A DNA stretch of 32,853 nucleotides from Micromonosporaceae bacterium. Lineage in GTDB: Bacteria; Actinomycetota; Actinomycetes; Mycobacteriales; Micromonosporaceae. The DNA is taken from contig JADGHA010000003.1 of assembly GCA_019689695.1 (NCBI GenBank), forward strand, positions 1 through 32,853. Reading direction: 5' to 3'. The notes under the pieces are model-generated. The model was not told the DNA's origin. It did not search any database and worked only from the letters and a program-made list of their open reading frames with translations. Position 1 is the stretch's first letter, and the number at the start of each line of letters is the position of its first letter. Position numbers and translations under genes: made by a program. Positions 24,832-32,853 of the stretch are shown piece by piece.

Positions 24832-25785
24832 TCAGGGCAGGACGCGGTGGGCGCCGACGAGGGTCGCCGCCCGCTCGCCGCGCACCGGCTCGTCCACCAC
24901 CTGGCGGCGGGTGTAGCAGGCGTGCAGCATCCGGCGCCGGCCCTGGCCGTCGGGTGCGGCCGCGACGAAGCCGATGTGGTGGATCTTGCGACCCGGCCGG
25001 GCGAAGAAGTACAGGTCGCCTGGGCGCTCCTCGCCGAGCGCGATGGGGGTGGTGGCCTCCGCCTGGTCGTCGGCGTCGCGGGGCAGCCGCACGCCGAACC
25101 GCCGCCAGGCCAGGTGTACCAGCCCGGAGCAGTCGATGCCGTACGCGGAGACGCCACCCCAGACATACGCCACGTCGAGCAGCCGGGCGGCCACGCCGAG
25201 CACCTGCTCTGCGCTGGGCGTCCAGGCCAGGTCCGGCCGGACGTCGCGGGCCAGCGCCCACCGCGGCTCCGGCTCGCCGGGGACGCGCACCGGCACCCAG
25301 CCGCGGTAAGGCGGACCGGCCGCCGGCAGCCGCGTGCCGAGGACCACGCCGGGTAGCACCACGTCACCGGCCGGGGCGTCGCGGAGGGCGGTCGCGGTGG
25401 CGTCCACCACCCACCGCCGCGTCGCCGCCTCACCTGCCTCCGCGGCCGGCGCGGAATCCTCTACATCGGACACCGGAGCCAGCTGCGCGGCAGGCAGCCA
25501 GCCGGGGTAGCCGCGGGGGTCCAACTTCCCGGCGGGCTGCTCCAGCGCGACCACGCGGGCCCAGCCGCCGTCGACCTGGTCGACCTGCACCCGCTCGCCG
25601 AGCAGCAGCTGGCTCAACACACCCCGCCCGACCCGCTGGTCGGGATCCATCCCGGCCACCCAGGCGCGGATGTCGGGCCGGCAGCCCAGCGCCGGGGCAT
25701 CCACCGGGCGTACCGCGTCCGGCCCGGCCCACAGGGTCGCCACCGCGACGCGTACCGCCGCCCGCTGACCGGCGTCGAGCCGCAC
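24832..25785 (-). CDS. NlpC/P60 peptidase with SH3 domains (YkfC-like)
   Basis: A 317-residue C40 cysteine peptidase without a signal peptide or membrane anchor, so cytoplasmic. Two SH3-like domains (about 55-105 and 125-185) precede the catalytic domain, which has Y-V-W-G-G-V-S-A-Y-G-I-D-C-S-G-L (Cys219), H270 in H-H-I-G-F, and a third polar residue, probably His288. This layout matches gamma-D-glutamyl-diamino-acid peptidases such as YkfC, which cut tripeptides released from murein to give L-Ala-D-Glu dipeptide. The product is the substrate of the epimerase encoded 33 bases upstream. The GTG at 25785 has GGGAGGAGGG in good position. Confidence 0.9.
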   Translation of the reverse strand: MRLDAGQRAAVRVAVATLWAGPDAVRPVDAPALGCRPDIRAWVAGMDPDQRVGRGVLSQLLLGERVQVDQVDGGWARVVALEQPAGKLDPRGYPGWLPAAQLAPVSDVEDSAPAAEAGEAATRRWVVDATATALRDAPAGDVVLPGVVLGTRLPAAGPPYRGWVPVRVPGEPEPRWALARDVRPDLAWTPSAEQVLGVAARLLDVAYVWGGVSAYGIDCSGLVHLAWRRFGVRLPRDADDQAEATTPIALGEERPGDLYFFARPGRKIHHIGFVAAAPDGQGRRRMLHACYTRRQVVDEPVRGERAATLVGAHRVLP

Positions 25786-25818
25786 CGGCCCTCCTCCCGA
25801 AAGTATCTGCCGTTCGGC

Positions 25819-26907
25819 TCACGATATACGCAGATTACCTTCGAGAGTGAGGCCGAGTCCCGGCGCGTCGGGGAGCAGCACGGTCCCGCCCGCGTACCGC
25901 AGGCCGCCCTGCACCGGTGACGAGGCGAGCCACCATGCCGCGTCCAGGTCGCTGACCGCGGTGGTGCCGTGCGCGGCGGCCAGGCTCGCCGCCGCGGTCA
26001 CCCCGACCGGGCTCTCCATCATGGACCCGACCAGGGTGCCGAGGCCGTGCTCCTCGGCCAGCCCGAGCAGGACGCGCGCGGTGGCCAGGCCGGCGCACTT
26101 GGCCAGCTTCACATTCACCATGTCGGCGGCCCGGCGACGGATCACCTCGACCAGGTCGCGCACGCCGTAGACCGCCTCGTCGGCGAGGATCGGCACCCCG
26201 ACCCGGTCACTCACCCAGGCCAGACCGTCCAGGTCCCAGCTGGGCACCGGCTGCTCGACCAGCTCCACGTCCAGACCGGCGTCCTCGATGCCACGGATCA
26301 CCCGGACCGCCTGGCGCGGCGTCCAGCCCTGGTTGGCATCGAGCCGGATCCGCGGTCCGGGCCCGACCGCGTCGCGCACCGCGCGCACCCGGTCGACGTC
26401 GCCGGCCGCGTCCAGGCCCACCTTGAGCTTGAGCACGGTGAAGCCTTCAGCCATCCGGTCCCGTGCCGCGGCGGCGAGGCTGCCCGCGTCACCGGCGGAG
26501 AGCGTCACGTCGGTCGGCACGGACAGTGCGCTGCCGCCCAGCAGCCGCACCAGCGGTACGCCCAGCCGGCGCGCGGCCAGGTCGTGCAGCGCGACGTCGA
26601 CGGCCGCCTTGGCCGCCTCGTTGCCGGCGACTGCCCGCCTCACCTCCCGGCACCGGGCGGTGAGGTCGTCGGCGTCCCTGCCGAGCAGGGCCGGGCCGAG
26701 GTGCTCGCGCACGCAGGCCTCGGCGCCGGCGACGGACGCACCGGTGACCCGCCAGACCTCCGGCGCCTCCCCGAAGCCGGAGCGGCCGTCCGCGTCGACC
26801 ACCTCGACCACCAGGGTGTCCACAGTGGTGGCTGTGCGCAGTGCGGTGACGAACGGGGTGTGCATCGGCGCGCTCAACCGGTGCGTGCGTACTTCGGTGA
26901 TGGTCAT
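25819..26907 (-). CDS. Dipeptide epimerase (L-Ala-D/L-Glu type), enolase superfamily
   Basis: A 362-residue muconate-lactonising subgroup enolase. The catalytic lysine pair is L-K-L-K (K160, K162), the metal ligands are D190 (L-D-A-N-Q-G-W), E218 (V-E-Q-P) and D243 (A-D-E-A), and the opposite lysine is K267 (N-V-K-L-A-K). The C-terminal D-L-D-A motif contacts the dipeptide amino group in this family. L-Ala-D/L-Glu epimerases let the cell use murein dipeptides; the neighbouring YkfC-like peptidase supports that substrate. The ATG at 26907 overlaps the stop of the upstream serine hydrolase (ATGA). Confidence 0.92.
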   Translation of the reverse strand: MTITEVRTHRLSAPMHTPFVTALRTATTVDTLVVEVVDADGRSGFGEAPEVWRVTGASVAGAEACVREHLGPALLGRDADDLTARCREVRRAVAGNEAAKAAVDVALHDLAARRLGVPLVRLLGGSALSVPTDVTLSAGDAGSLAAAARDRMAEGFTVLKLKVGLDAAGDVDRVRAVRDAVGPGPRIRLDANQGWTPRQAVRVIRGIEDAGLDVELVEQPVPSWDLDGLAWVSDRVGVPILADEAVYGVRDLVEVIRRRAADMVNVKLAKCAGLATARVLLGLAEEHGLGTLVGSMMESPVGVTAAASLAAAHGTTAVSDLDAAWWLASSPVQGGLRYAGGTVLLPDAPGLGLTLEGNLRIS

Positions 26908-27746
26908 CGGCTGGCCAGCTCCCTGCGGTCAGCCCAGCTCGCCGCCGCGATCCGGGCCAGCAGCCGGCACGCCGGGTCGTCACGGTCCGCGCCGGTGGCC
27001 AGGCCGGTCGTGGTGCAGACGACCAGGGTGTACGGCGGGGCGTCGCCGGGGAACACCACGGCTGCGCCGTGCCGCACGCCGTCCACCCAGCCGCTCTTGT
27101 GCGCGAGGCGCGTGCCGGGCGGCAGCCCGGCGGCAAGGTCCTCCCGGTGTTCCTGGGCGAACAGCACGTCGAGCATGGCGCGGGAGGCCTGCGGACCGGC
27201 CAGGCCGCCGGTCGCGAGCGCGGCCAGCAGGGCGGCGAGGTCGGCCGCGGTGACCAGGTTGGTGATGCCGGCCTCGCGGGCCGCGTAGTCCTCGATACCG
27301 CGGGCGGTCACGCTGTGCCGGGCGCCGGCCAGGCGCCAGACCTCGGCCACCGCCGGAAGGCCCACGTGGGACAGTACGAGGTTGGTGGCGAGGTTGCCGG
27401 ATCGGACGATCATGCGTTCGGCGAGCCAGCGCAGCGGCACGCTCTGCCCCATCCGGTCCCAGACCTCGCGGTCACTGTCGTAGTCCCGGTCACAGCCGAA
27501 CCGCGCTGCGCCCGGCAGCGCGGAAGCGAAGTCGTTGCGCACCGTCACCGGGGCGTCCAGGGCCAGCGTGCCGGCCTCGGCGGCCCGGTAGAGGGCGGCG
27601 AGCACAGCAACCTTCATGGTGCTGGCGGCGTAATGGGTGGCGCCGGCCAGGCGGGCGTAGGCGGGCGGCCCGCCGAGCGGGCCGCACCACACGGAGACGG
27701 TGCCCGGCACCGCCGCCAGCTCGGGTTCGAGGTCGGCCAGCGTCAC
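26904..27746 (-). CDS. Serine hydrolase of the class A beta-lactamase/PBP fold
   Basis: A 280-residue cytoplasmic protein (no signal peptide) with the three active-site motifs of the fold: S42-T-M-K45, S116-G-N118 and K217-S-G219. The position of the deacylating Glu166 of true class A beta-lactamases is only partly conserved (R-G-I-E-D, E152) and Asn170 is missing, so beta-lactamase activity is doubtful. Position in a muropeptide operon suggests a peptidase or amidase acting on D-amino-acid peptides (inference). The GTG at 27746 shares GTGA with the typA stop and has AAGGAGG just before it; the longer frame reaching 27833 lies within typA. Confidence 0.85.
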   Translation of the reverse strand: MTLADLEPELAAVPGTVSVWCGPLGGPPAYARLAGATHYAASTMKVAVLAALYRAAEAGTLALDAPVTVRNDFASALPGAARFGCDRDYDSDREVWDRMGQSVPLRWLAERMIVRSGNLATNLVLSHVGLPAVAEVWRLAGARHSVTARGIEDYAAREAGITNLVTAADLAALLAALATGGLAGPQASRAMLDVLFAQEHREDLAAGLPPGTRLAHKSGWVDGVRHGAAVVFPGDAPPYTLVVCTTTGLATGADRDDPACRLLARIAAASWADRRELASR

Positions 27747-29596
27747 GCCCGCCTCCTTGCCCGGCGGCTCCGCTCGGCCGGATCCAGGACAACCTTGCGC
27801 AGGCGTACGGCGTCCGGGGTGACCTCGACGCACTCGTCCTCGCGGCAGAACTCCAGCGCCTGCTCCAGGGAGAGCCGGCGCGGGGGCACCAGGCGCTCCA
27901 GCTCCTCGGCGGTGGACTGGCGGATGTTGGTCAGCTTCTTCTCCTTGGTGATATTCACGTCCATGTCGTCCGGCCGGGAGTTCTCACCCACGATCATGCC
28001 CTGGTACACCTCGGTGCCCGGCTCCACGAACAGCGTGCCGCGCTCCTGCAGGTTGAACATGGCATAGCTGGTCGCCGTGCCGGCCCGGTCGGCCACCAGC
28101 GAGCCGGTCGGCCGGGTGCGCAGCTCGCCGACCCAGGGCTCGTACGACTCGAAGACGTGGTGCGCGATGCCGGTGCCCCGGGTCTCGGTCAGGAACTCGG
28201 TCCGGTAGCCGATCAACCCGCGCGCCGGCACCAGCCACTCCATCCGCACCCAGCCGGTGCCGTGGTTGACCATCTGCTCCATCCGGCCCTTGCGCGTGGC
28301 CAGCAGCTGGGTGACCGCGCCCAGGTACTCCTCGGGGATGTCTATGGTGAGCCGCTCGATCGGCTCGCACTGCCGGCCGTTCACCTCGCGGGTCACCACC
28401 TGCGGCTTGCCGACGGTCAGCTCGTACCCTTCGCGGCGCATCTGCTCCACCAGGATCGCCAGCGCCAGCTCGCCGCGGCCCTGCACCTCCCACGTGTCCG
28501 GTCGATCGGTGGGCAAGACCCGCAGCGACACGTTGCCCACCAGCTCCCGGTCCAGGCGGTCCTTGACCAGCCGCGCGGTGACCTTGCTGCCCTTGCTCCG
28601 GCCGGCGAGCGGCGAGGTGTTCACCCCGATGGTCATCGAGATGGCCGGCTCGTCCACCGTGATCGGGGGCAGCGGGCGCGGGTCGTCCGCGTCGGCGAGC
28701 GTGTCACCGATCATGATCTCGGGGATCCCGGCGACCGCGATGATGTCGCCCGGCCCGGCCCGCTCGGCCGGCTTGCGGTCCAGCGCCTCGGTCATCAGCA
28801 GCTCGGATATCCGCACCTTCTCCTGGGTGCCGTCGGTGCGGCACCAGGCCACCGTCTGACCCTTGTGGATGACGCCCTGGCGGACCCGGCACAGGGCCAG
28901 CCGGCCGAGAAACGGCGAGGCGTCCAAGTTGGTCACGTGGGCCTGCAGTGGGGCATGCTCGTCATAACTGGGCGGGGGGATGGTGTCGAGCAGGGTTCGG
29001 AACAGCGGCTGCAGGTCGGGCGAGTCGGGCAGGGCACCGTCGGCCGGCTGGTCCAGCGATGCCTGGCCGGTACGGGCGCAGGCGTACACGATCGGGAAGT
29101 CGATCTGGTCGTCGGTGGCGTCCAGGTCCAGGAACAGTTCGTATGTGTCGTCCACCACAGCCGCGATCCGGGCGTCCGGCCGGTCCACCTTGTTCACCAC
29201 CAGGACGATCGGCAGCCGGGCGCGCAGCGCCTTGCGGAGCACGAACCGGGTCTGCGGCAGCGGGCCCTCGCTCGCGTCCACCAGCAGGAGCACCCCGTCC
29301 ACCATGGTCAGCCCGCGCTCCACCTCGCCGCCGAAGTCGGCGTGGCCGGGTGTATCGATGATGTTGATGGTGACCGGCTCGCCGTCCCGCGGGGTGTGCC
29401 GGATCGCGGTGTTCTTGGCCAGGATGGTGATGCCCTTCTCCCGCTCCAGGTCCATCGAGTCCATCACCCGGTCGGCCATCTCCGCTCGGGAGTGCCAGGC
29501 GCCGGACTGCCGGAGCATGGCGTCCACCAGCGTGGTCTTGCCATGGTCGACGTGCGCGACGATGGCGACGTTGCGGAGGTCGGAGCGGGTCTTCAT
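27743..29596 (-). CDS. typA: Translational GTPase TypA/BipA
   Basis: A 617-residue ribosome-binding GTPase of the EF-G family. The G domain has A-H-V-D-H-G-K-T-T (14-22), [22 protein letters not shown] and N-K-V-D. A beta-barrel domain follows, then the EF-G-like domains with W-E-V-Q-G-R-G-E-L and V-P-A-R-G-L-I-G-Y, and the TypA-specific C-terminal domain ([24 protein letters not shown]). It aids 50S assembly and stress adaptation. ATG at 29596, 44 bases from the divergent DedA gene. Its stop is shared with the next start, linking it to the muropeptide genes. Confidence 0.97.
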   Translation of the reverse strand: MKTRSDLRNVAIVAHVDHGKTTLVDAMLRQSGAWHSRAEMADRVMDSMDLEREKGITILAKNTAIRHTPRDGEPVTINIIDTPGHADFGGEVERGLTMVDGVLLLVDASEGPLPQTRFVLRKALRARLPIVLVVNKVDRPDARIAAVVDDTYELFLDLDATDDQIDFPIVYACARTGQASLDQPADGALPDSPDLQPLFRTLLDTIPPPSYDEHAPLQAHVTNLDASPFLGRLALCRVRQGVIHKGQTVAWCRTDGTQEKVRISELLMTEALDRKPAERAGPGDIIAVAGIPEIMIGDTLADADDPRPLPPITVDEPAISMTIGVNTSPLAGRSKGSKVTARLVKDRLDRELVGNVSLRVLPTDRPDTWEVQGRGELALAILVEQMRREGYELTVGKPQVVTREVNGRQCEPIERLTIDIPEEYLGAVTQLLATRKGRMEQMVNHGTGWVRMEWLVPARGLIGYRTEFLTETRGTGIAHHVFESYEPWVGELRTRPTGSLVADRAGTATSYAMFNLQERGTLFVEPGTEVYQGMIVGENSRPDDMDVNITKEKKLTNIRQSTAEELERLVPPRRLSLEQALEFCREDECVEVTPDAVRLRKVVLDPAERSRRARRRA

Positions 29597-29640
29597 GGCT
29601 CCATCCTCGCGGGTGCTTGATCGCGGGTGGGTGGCGGGTC

Positions 29641-31038
29641 ATGGCTGACCTGCTCGGTGCCGTCGAGCACCTGCCGCCGGCGCTGATCTACCTGGTCACC
29701 GCCGTGGTGGTGTGGTGCGAGACGGGTCTGATCGTCGGCCTGGTGATGCCCGGCGAGGCGACCCTGCTGCTGGTCGGCTTCCTGGCGTACCTCGGCACGC
29801 TGCGGCTGGTCCCGGCGGCGCTGCTGATGGTCGCGGCGGCACTGGCCGGGGACGCCTGGGCGTTCCGCAGCGGGCGGCGTTACGGGCCGCGGGTGCGGGC
29901 GAGCCGGCTGGGCGTCTGGGTGGGCCAGGAACGCTGGGCGAAGGCGGATGGCATGCTGCACCGGCTGGGTGGCCGGGGCGTGGCGGCCGCCCGGTGGGTG
30001 GCGTTCGTGCGGACGCTCGCGCCGCGGCTGGCCGGCAGCGCCGGCATACCGTACCGGCGGTTCGCCCCGTGGAACCTACTCGGCGCGGCCACCTGGGTGA
30101 CCGCCTCGGTGCTCGCCGGGTACCTGGCCGGCACTTCGTACCGGACCGTCTCCGACGTGCTCGGTCGGGCCACCGGTGCGGTGCTGCTGCTCGCTCTGGC
30201 GGTGATCGGGATCGTGCTGCTCGGCCGGTGGCTGGGCCGCAACCCCGACCCGGTCCGCGCCCTCGCCGGCCGGGCCGCGGCGTTGCCGGCGGTGCGCTGG
30301 CTCGCAGGGCGCTACGGCGGGTTGTTCCGTCTGCTCACCGAGCGCCTGGGCGCCGGCTGGGCGCTGGTGCTGAACCTGGTGTTCGGAGTTGCCGGGCTGT
30401 TCGCGCTCGGTGTCGGGCTCGGCTGGACGGTCGGGGTGGTGGTCCAGCACAGCGGCCTCAACCGGGTCGACGCCGGGATTGCGGACTGGTTCGCCGACCG
30501 GCGCACCGAGGGGGTCGCGGACGCGGCGAACGCCGTCGTCCACGTGCTGAAGGGAAGCTGGCTGGTGCTGGTGGTGGCGGCGGTCGCGCTGCTGCTCGCC
30601 TGGCGGGCCCGGGCGTGGCGCGGCGACCTGGTCAGCGTGGTCGGTACCGTCGGCGCCGTGCCGCTGCTGGTGCTGGCGCTCGTGGCGGAGAACCTGTCCT
30701 GGGCGGCGCCGGTGCCGCAGACCCATTTCCCGACCCAGAACACGGTCGCCACGGCGAGCCTGTGCACGCTGGCCTGGCTGCTGACCCGGCGTACGCACTG
30801 GGCGCGGATCGTGGCGGCGTGGACCGCCGCCGCGGTCGCCGTGGTGGGCGTCTCCGGAGCGCGGCTGTACCTGGGCGCCAGCCCGGCCAGCGGGGTGATC
30901 ACCTCGGTGCTGGTCGGTGTGCTGTGGACGATGGTCTTCGTTGTCGCCTGGACCACCAGGGACCGGACCCTTTCGCTCGCTGGGGCCGCCCGGGCAAAGG
31001 ACAGCGACGAACGCCTGACCGACGCGCGACTGCGGTAG
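29641..31038 (+). CDS. DedA family protein fused to a degenerate PAP2 domain
   Basis: A 465-residue membrane protein. Residues 1-200 are a DedA/VTT domain with the conserved M-P-G-E-A (37-41), G-D-A-W (70-73) and F-V-R-T-L-A-P-R-L-A-G (122-132), suggesting lipid flipping. Residues 245-440 have the helix pattern of a PAP2 phosphatase, but the three motifs are damaged: the K-x6-R-P position reads A-E-N-L-S-W-A-A-P-V-P, P-S-G-H reads P-T-Q-N (364-367), and S-R-x3-G-x-H-x3-D reads S-G-A-R-L-Y-L-G-A-S-P-A-S-G. Both catalytic histidines and the aspartate are gone. The ATG at 29641 is chosen; TTG 29617 is an alternative. Divergent from typA. Confidence 0.88.
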   Translation: MADLLGAVEHLPPALIYLVTAVVVWCETGLIVGLVMPGEATLLLVGFLAYLGTLRLVPAALLMVAAALAGDAWAFRSGRRYGPRVRASRLGVWVGQERWAKADGMLHRLGGRGVAAARWVAFVRTLAPRLAGSAGIPYRRFAPWNLLGAATWVTASVLAGYLAGTSYRTVSDVLGRATGAVLLLALAVIGIVLLGRWLGRNPDPVRALAGRAAALPAVRWLAGRYGGLFRLLTERLGAGWALVLNLVFGVAGLFALGVGLGWTVGVVVQHSGLNRVDAGIADWFADRRTEGVADAANAVVHVLKGSWLVLVVAAVALLLAWRARAWRGDLVSVVGTVGAVPLLVLALVAENLSWAAPVPQTHFPTQNTVATASLCTLAWLLTRRTHWARIVAAWTAAAVAVVGVSGARLYLGASPASGVITSVLVGVLWTMVFVVAWTTRDRTLSLAGAARAKDSDERLTDARLR

Positions 31039-31074
31039 GTGACATGTCCCGGCTGGGTGCCGAGCCTGCTCGAA

Positions 31075-31842
31075 TCAGGTCAGCCGGAACTCGACGAGCG
31101 GATTGGTGACGACTTCCCGCCACCGTTCGCGATGTCCGGCCGCGTGCAGTCGATAGTAGACCGTCTCGCGCCGCTCCCCGCCGGTCGCGCCGTCGTGGTT
31201 GCCTATGTTGTGGGCGAGCAGATAATGGGCGAACAGGACGCTGCCGGCCGGACCGACTGCCTGCGTCGGCTCACCGAGCTCGACCTTCGGATACGGTCCG
31301 GGATTCATCTCGTCCACCCGCAACAGCGCGTCTGGCCCGCGCTCGGCGAGGTAACGGCCGAACCGCAGGTGAGTCCCCGGCCAGGCCCAGAGATTGCCCC
31401 GGTGCCGGCGGCTCATGTCGGTGAGCCAGACGCCGGCGAGCAGGGAGAAGGTGCCCGGACGACCGCTGGGTTCGGGTGGTGTCAGGCCATCCACGTGCGG
31501 GCCGCCGGGTCGGTGCGGCCAGGGCGGGATGGTGGTGGCCACCTGAGCGAAATCGGGGTCGTCCACGGCAAGACCCGGGCGCAGCAGCTCGGCGGCGAGC
31601 TGCCCGATGCCCGCGGCACGGTAGAGGTCGAGCAGGGGATGGTTCGCACGGCGGAAGCGAGGCCACAGGAAGTACGGACCGACGTGGCCCTCGGCGTACG
31701 GCTTCTTCTCCAGCAGAGTCTTCACCACCGCACGGGCCGAGGCGATCTGATCGCCAGTCAGCACATCGGGCACCACCACGAACCCCTGCTCGCGGAACGC
31801 GTGCCGCATCTCGTTGGTGATCACCGCCACGCCTAAGTGCAT
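31075..31842 (-). CDS. Phytanoyl-CoA dioxygenase family protein
   Basis: A 255-residue PhyH-type Fe(II)/2-oxoglutarate oxygenase. The iron ligands are H116 and D118 (G-P-H-V-D-G) and H211 (L-L-A-H-N-I-G-N-H); an arginine suited to bind 2-oxoglutarate follows (R224/R225, E-R-R-E-T-V-Y-Y-R). W-A-W-P-G-T-H-L-R-F-G (152-162) is a typical family segment. The substrate is unknown; members hydroxylate fatty acyl chains, amino acids or natural products, and no pathway genes are adjacent here. ATG at 31842; GTGs at residues 5 and 7 are possible alternatives. Convergent with the DedA gene and divergent from the GNAT gene. Confidence 0.88.
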   Translation of the reverse strand: MHLGVAVITNEMRHAFREQGFVVVPDVLTGDQIASARAVVKTLLEKKPYAEGHVGPYFLWPRFRRANHPLLDLYRAAGIGQLAAELLRPGLAVDDPDFAQVATTIPPWPHRPGGPHVDGLTPPEPSGRPGTFSLLAGVWLTDMSRRHRGNLWAWPGTHLRFGRYLAERGPDALLRVDEMNPGPYPKVELGEPTQAVGPAGSVLFAHYLLAHNIGNHDGATGGERRETVYYRLHAAGHRERWREVVTNPLVEFRLT

Positions 31843-32039
31843 CTCTCGGCTCCGCCATCGCGCAACCGATTTCGCCGCACGCTCGGACCTCGTGCGACTC
31901 GTCGGCGGCCCACGGTCCTGACGCCGGGCGAGGGCCAGGACCCTCGAGATTGGACGGCGCCGGGCCGGGTCGACCCGGTCGTAGCGACTGCGGGCCAGCG
32001 ACCCGTGTTAATCGCGTCGCGGGCCGGTTGGCGTGGGGT

Positions 32040-32045
32040 TAGCCT
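32040..32045 (+). promoter_or_regulatory. Candidate -10 of the GNAT gene, leaderless spacing
   Basis: TAGCCT fits TAnnnT and ends six bases before the GTG start, with no Shine-Dalgarno between. This is the same layout as at polA and at the last gene. Confidence 0.35.
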
Positions 32046-32051
32046 GGCGCG

Positions 32052-32654
32052 GTGACGCCACCGAACGACCTTCAGGGCGGATGTGCTGGGCTGGTGATTC
32101 GGCCAGAACGGGCCGAAGATCACGGCGCGATCCGGGACGTTCACCGGCGGGCATTCGGTGACGGCGAACGGGTTCCTGCCCTTGTCGACGCGCTACGCGC
32201 GGCCCGGCGTCCGCTGGCGCCGGTGTCGCTGGTCGCTGCCGTCGCTGACCGGGTGGTCGGTCATGTGATGCTCAGTGGCTGCTGGTTGGACGCCCTGCCC
32301 CGGCTCGTGGACGTATGTTCGCTCTCGCCCCTCGGGGTGCTGCCGGAGTTCCAGCGCCAAGGGATCGGAACTCGACTTGTGGCGCACGCGCTCGCGGAAG
32401 CTGACCGCCGGGGTGTTCCACTGGTGTTTTTGGAGGGCTCACCGCGCTACTACGGCAAGCGTGGCTTCGCCGACGCCACGAAGCTGGGCTTTCGTCCGCC
32501 CACGCTGCGCTACCCGCCGGGCGCTTTCCAGGTCGCCACACTGTCCGCGTACGAGGATTGGATGACAGGCACCTTCGTGTACTCCGATGTCTTCTGGTCC
32601 CTGGACTGCGTGGGCCTACGGGGCGAGCACCTGAAAACCGCGGCTGCGACCTGA
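32052..32654 (+). CDS. GNAT family N-acetyltransferase (YhbS-like)
   Basis: A 200-residue acetyltransferase. The acetyl-CoA site is in L-S-P-L-G-V-L-P-E-F-Q-R-Q-G-I-G-T-R-L-V (91-110), where Q-R-Q-G-I-G is motif A. Further support comes from V-F-L-E-G-S-P-R-Y-Y-G-K-R-G-F (125-139), a segment typical of the YhbS group, with a tyrosine suited as general acid. The acceptor is unknown. The GTG at 32052 has no ribosome site but a -10-like hexamer just before it. A long tail after residue 160 (W-M-T-G-T-F-V-Y-S-D-V-F-W) is usual for this group. Confidence 0.88.
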   Translation: MTPPNDLQGGCAGLVIRPERAEDHGAIRDVHRRAFGDGERVPALVDALRAARRPLAPVSLVAAVADRVVGHVMLSGCWLDALPRLVDVCSLSPLGVLPEFQRQGIGTRLVAHALAEADRRGVPLVFLEGSPRYYGKRGFADATKLGFRPPTLRYPPGAFQVATLSAYEDWMTGTFVYSDVFWSLDCVGLRGEHLKTAAAT

Positions 32655-32765
32655 CGCCACGGGTCCGCTGTTCCCGCGGCCTGGCTTGACGCGACCTGGC
32701 CGGCCGGTTCTCTCCGACCGCCACGACGTCGACGACCTGGTCAAAGTCACGTCACCGGCGGGCCG

Positions 32766-32771
32766 TACGCT
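32766..32771 (+). promoter_or_regulatory. Candidate -10 of the last gene, leaderless spacing
   Basis: TACGCT fits TAnnnT and ends eight bases before the GTG at 32780; no ribosome site lies between. Confidence 0.35.
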
Positions 32772-32779
32772 TGGAATTC

Positions 32780-32853
32780 GTGCGGTTTGTCGTCTATGGA
32801 GCTGGCGCGGTCGGTGGGGTGCTCGGCGCGTTGCTGGCCGGCGCCGGGTACGA
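32780..32853 (+). CDS. Ketopantoate reductase-like protein, 5' end only
   Basis: A gene cut by the window edge after 24 codons. The translated start, M-R-F-V-V-Y-G-A-G-A-V-G-G-V-L-G-A-L-L-A-G-A-G-Y, is a Rossmann NADPH-binding strand-loop-helix with G-A-G-A-V-G-G, the pattern of 2-dehydropantoate 2-reductase (PanE/ApbA) and relatives. Those enzymes reduce ketopantoate to pantoate for coenzyme A synthesis, but many paralogues have other substrates. The GTG at 32780 puts the glycine motif at the usual distance from the N-terminus. Confidence 0.65.
   Translation, partial: MRFVVYGAGAVGGVLGALLAGAGY

Overview
The window is chromosomal DNA of a high-GC actinomycete. Codons end almost always in G or C, GTG and TTG starts are frequent, and most terminator-like hairpins lack a U-tract. 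The pdtaR ... polA, rpsA, coaE, uvrB order is a conserved actinobacterial core neighbourhood (it resembles the M. tuberculosis Rv1626-Rv1633 region), and the coaE-grpB fusion is also actinobacterial. Overall flavour suggests Micromonosporaceae (inference; no 16S is present). I see no phage, transposase, CRISPR array or biosynthetic cluster: this is mostly core genome with some lineage-specific genes.

Layout. 1-690: a partial ORF, a gene-poor stretch and a tRNA-Leu(CAA) on the minus strand with a short variable loop. 777-2557: ANTAR response regulator pdtaR and a propeller-like lipoprotein. 2757-10467: eight same-strand transporter genes, a complete branched-chain amino acid ABC importer (binding protein, LivH, LivM, LivG, LivF) followed directly by a polar amino acid ABC importer (binding protein, permease, ATPase). 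A very G/C-homopolymeric nested hairpin separates the first binding-protein gene from livH. 10504-15738: polA, a glycerophosphodiester phosphodiesterase and a multi-pass membrane protein, convergent with a methyltransferase (15785-16588, minus). 16888-22210: rpsA, coaE-grpB and uvrB on the plus strand.

22306-23366 (minus) is a two-gene unit, an antibiotic-biosynthesis-monooxygenase-type small protein and an SDR oxidoreductase, convergent with uvrB. Divergent from it is a TerC-family membrane protein preceded by a clear yybP-ykoY (manganese) riboswitch. The 3' strand of the riboswitch closing helix is perfectly complementary to the terC Shine-Dalgarno, giving a simple model for translational control.

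24832-29596 (minus) is a tightly coupled four-gene unit: typA, a penicillin-binding/beta-lactamase-fold serine hydrolase, an L-Ala-D/L-Glu epimerase and an NlpC/P60 dipeptidyl peptidase without a signal peptide. The last three look like a cytoplasmic muropeptide-recycling module (YkfB/YkfC type). 29641-31038 is a DedA-PAP2 fusion whose PAP2 half has lost its catalytic histidines. The right end holds a phytanoyl-CoA dioxygenase-like gene (minus), a GNAT acetyltransferase, and the first 24 codons of a ketopantoate-reductase-like gene cut by the window edge.

The most informative signals outside coding regions are the riboswitch/SD switch at 23526-23736, the G/C hairpin at 3973-4062, the class-I-shaped tRNA-Leu(CAA), and -10-like hexamers placed immediately before the GTG starts of polA, the GNAT gene and the last gene, suggesting leaderless mRNAs.
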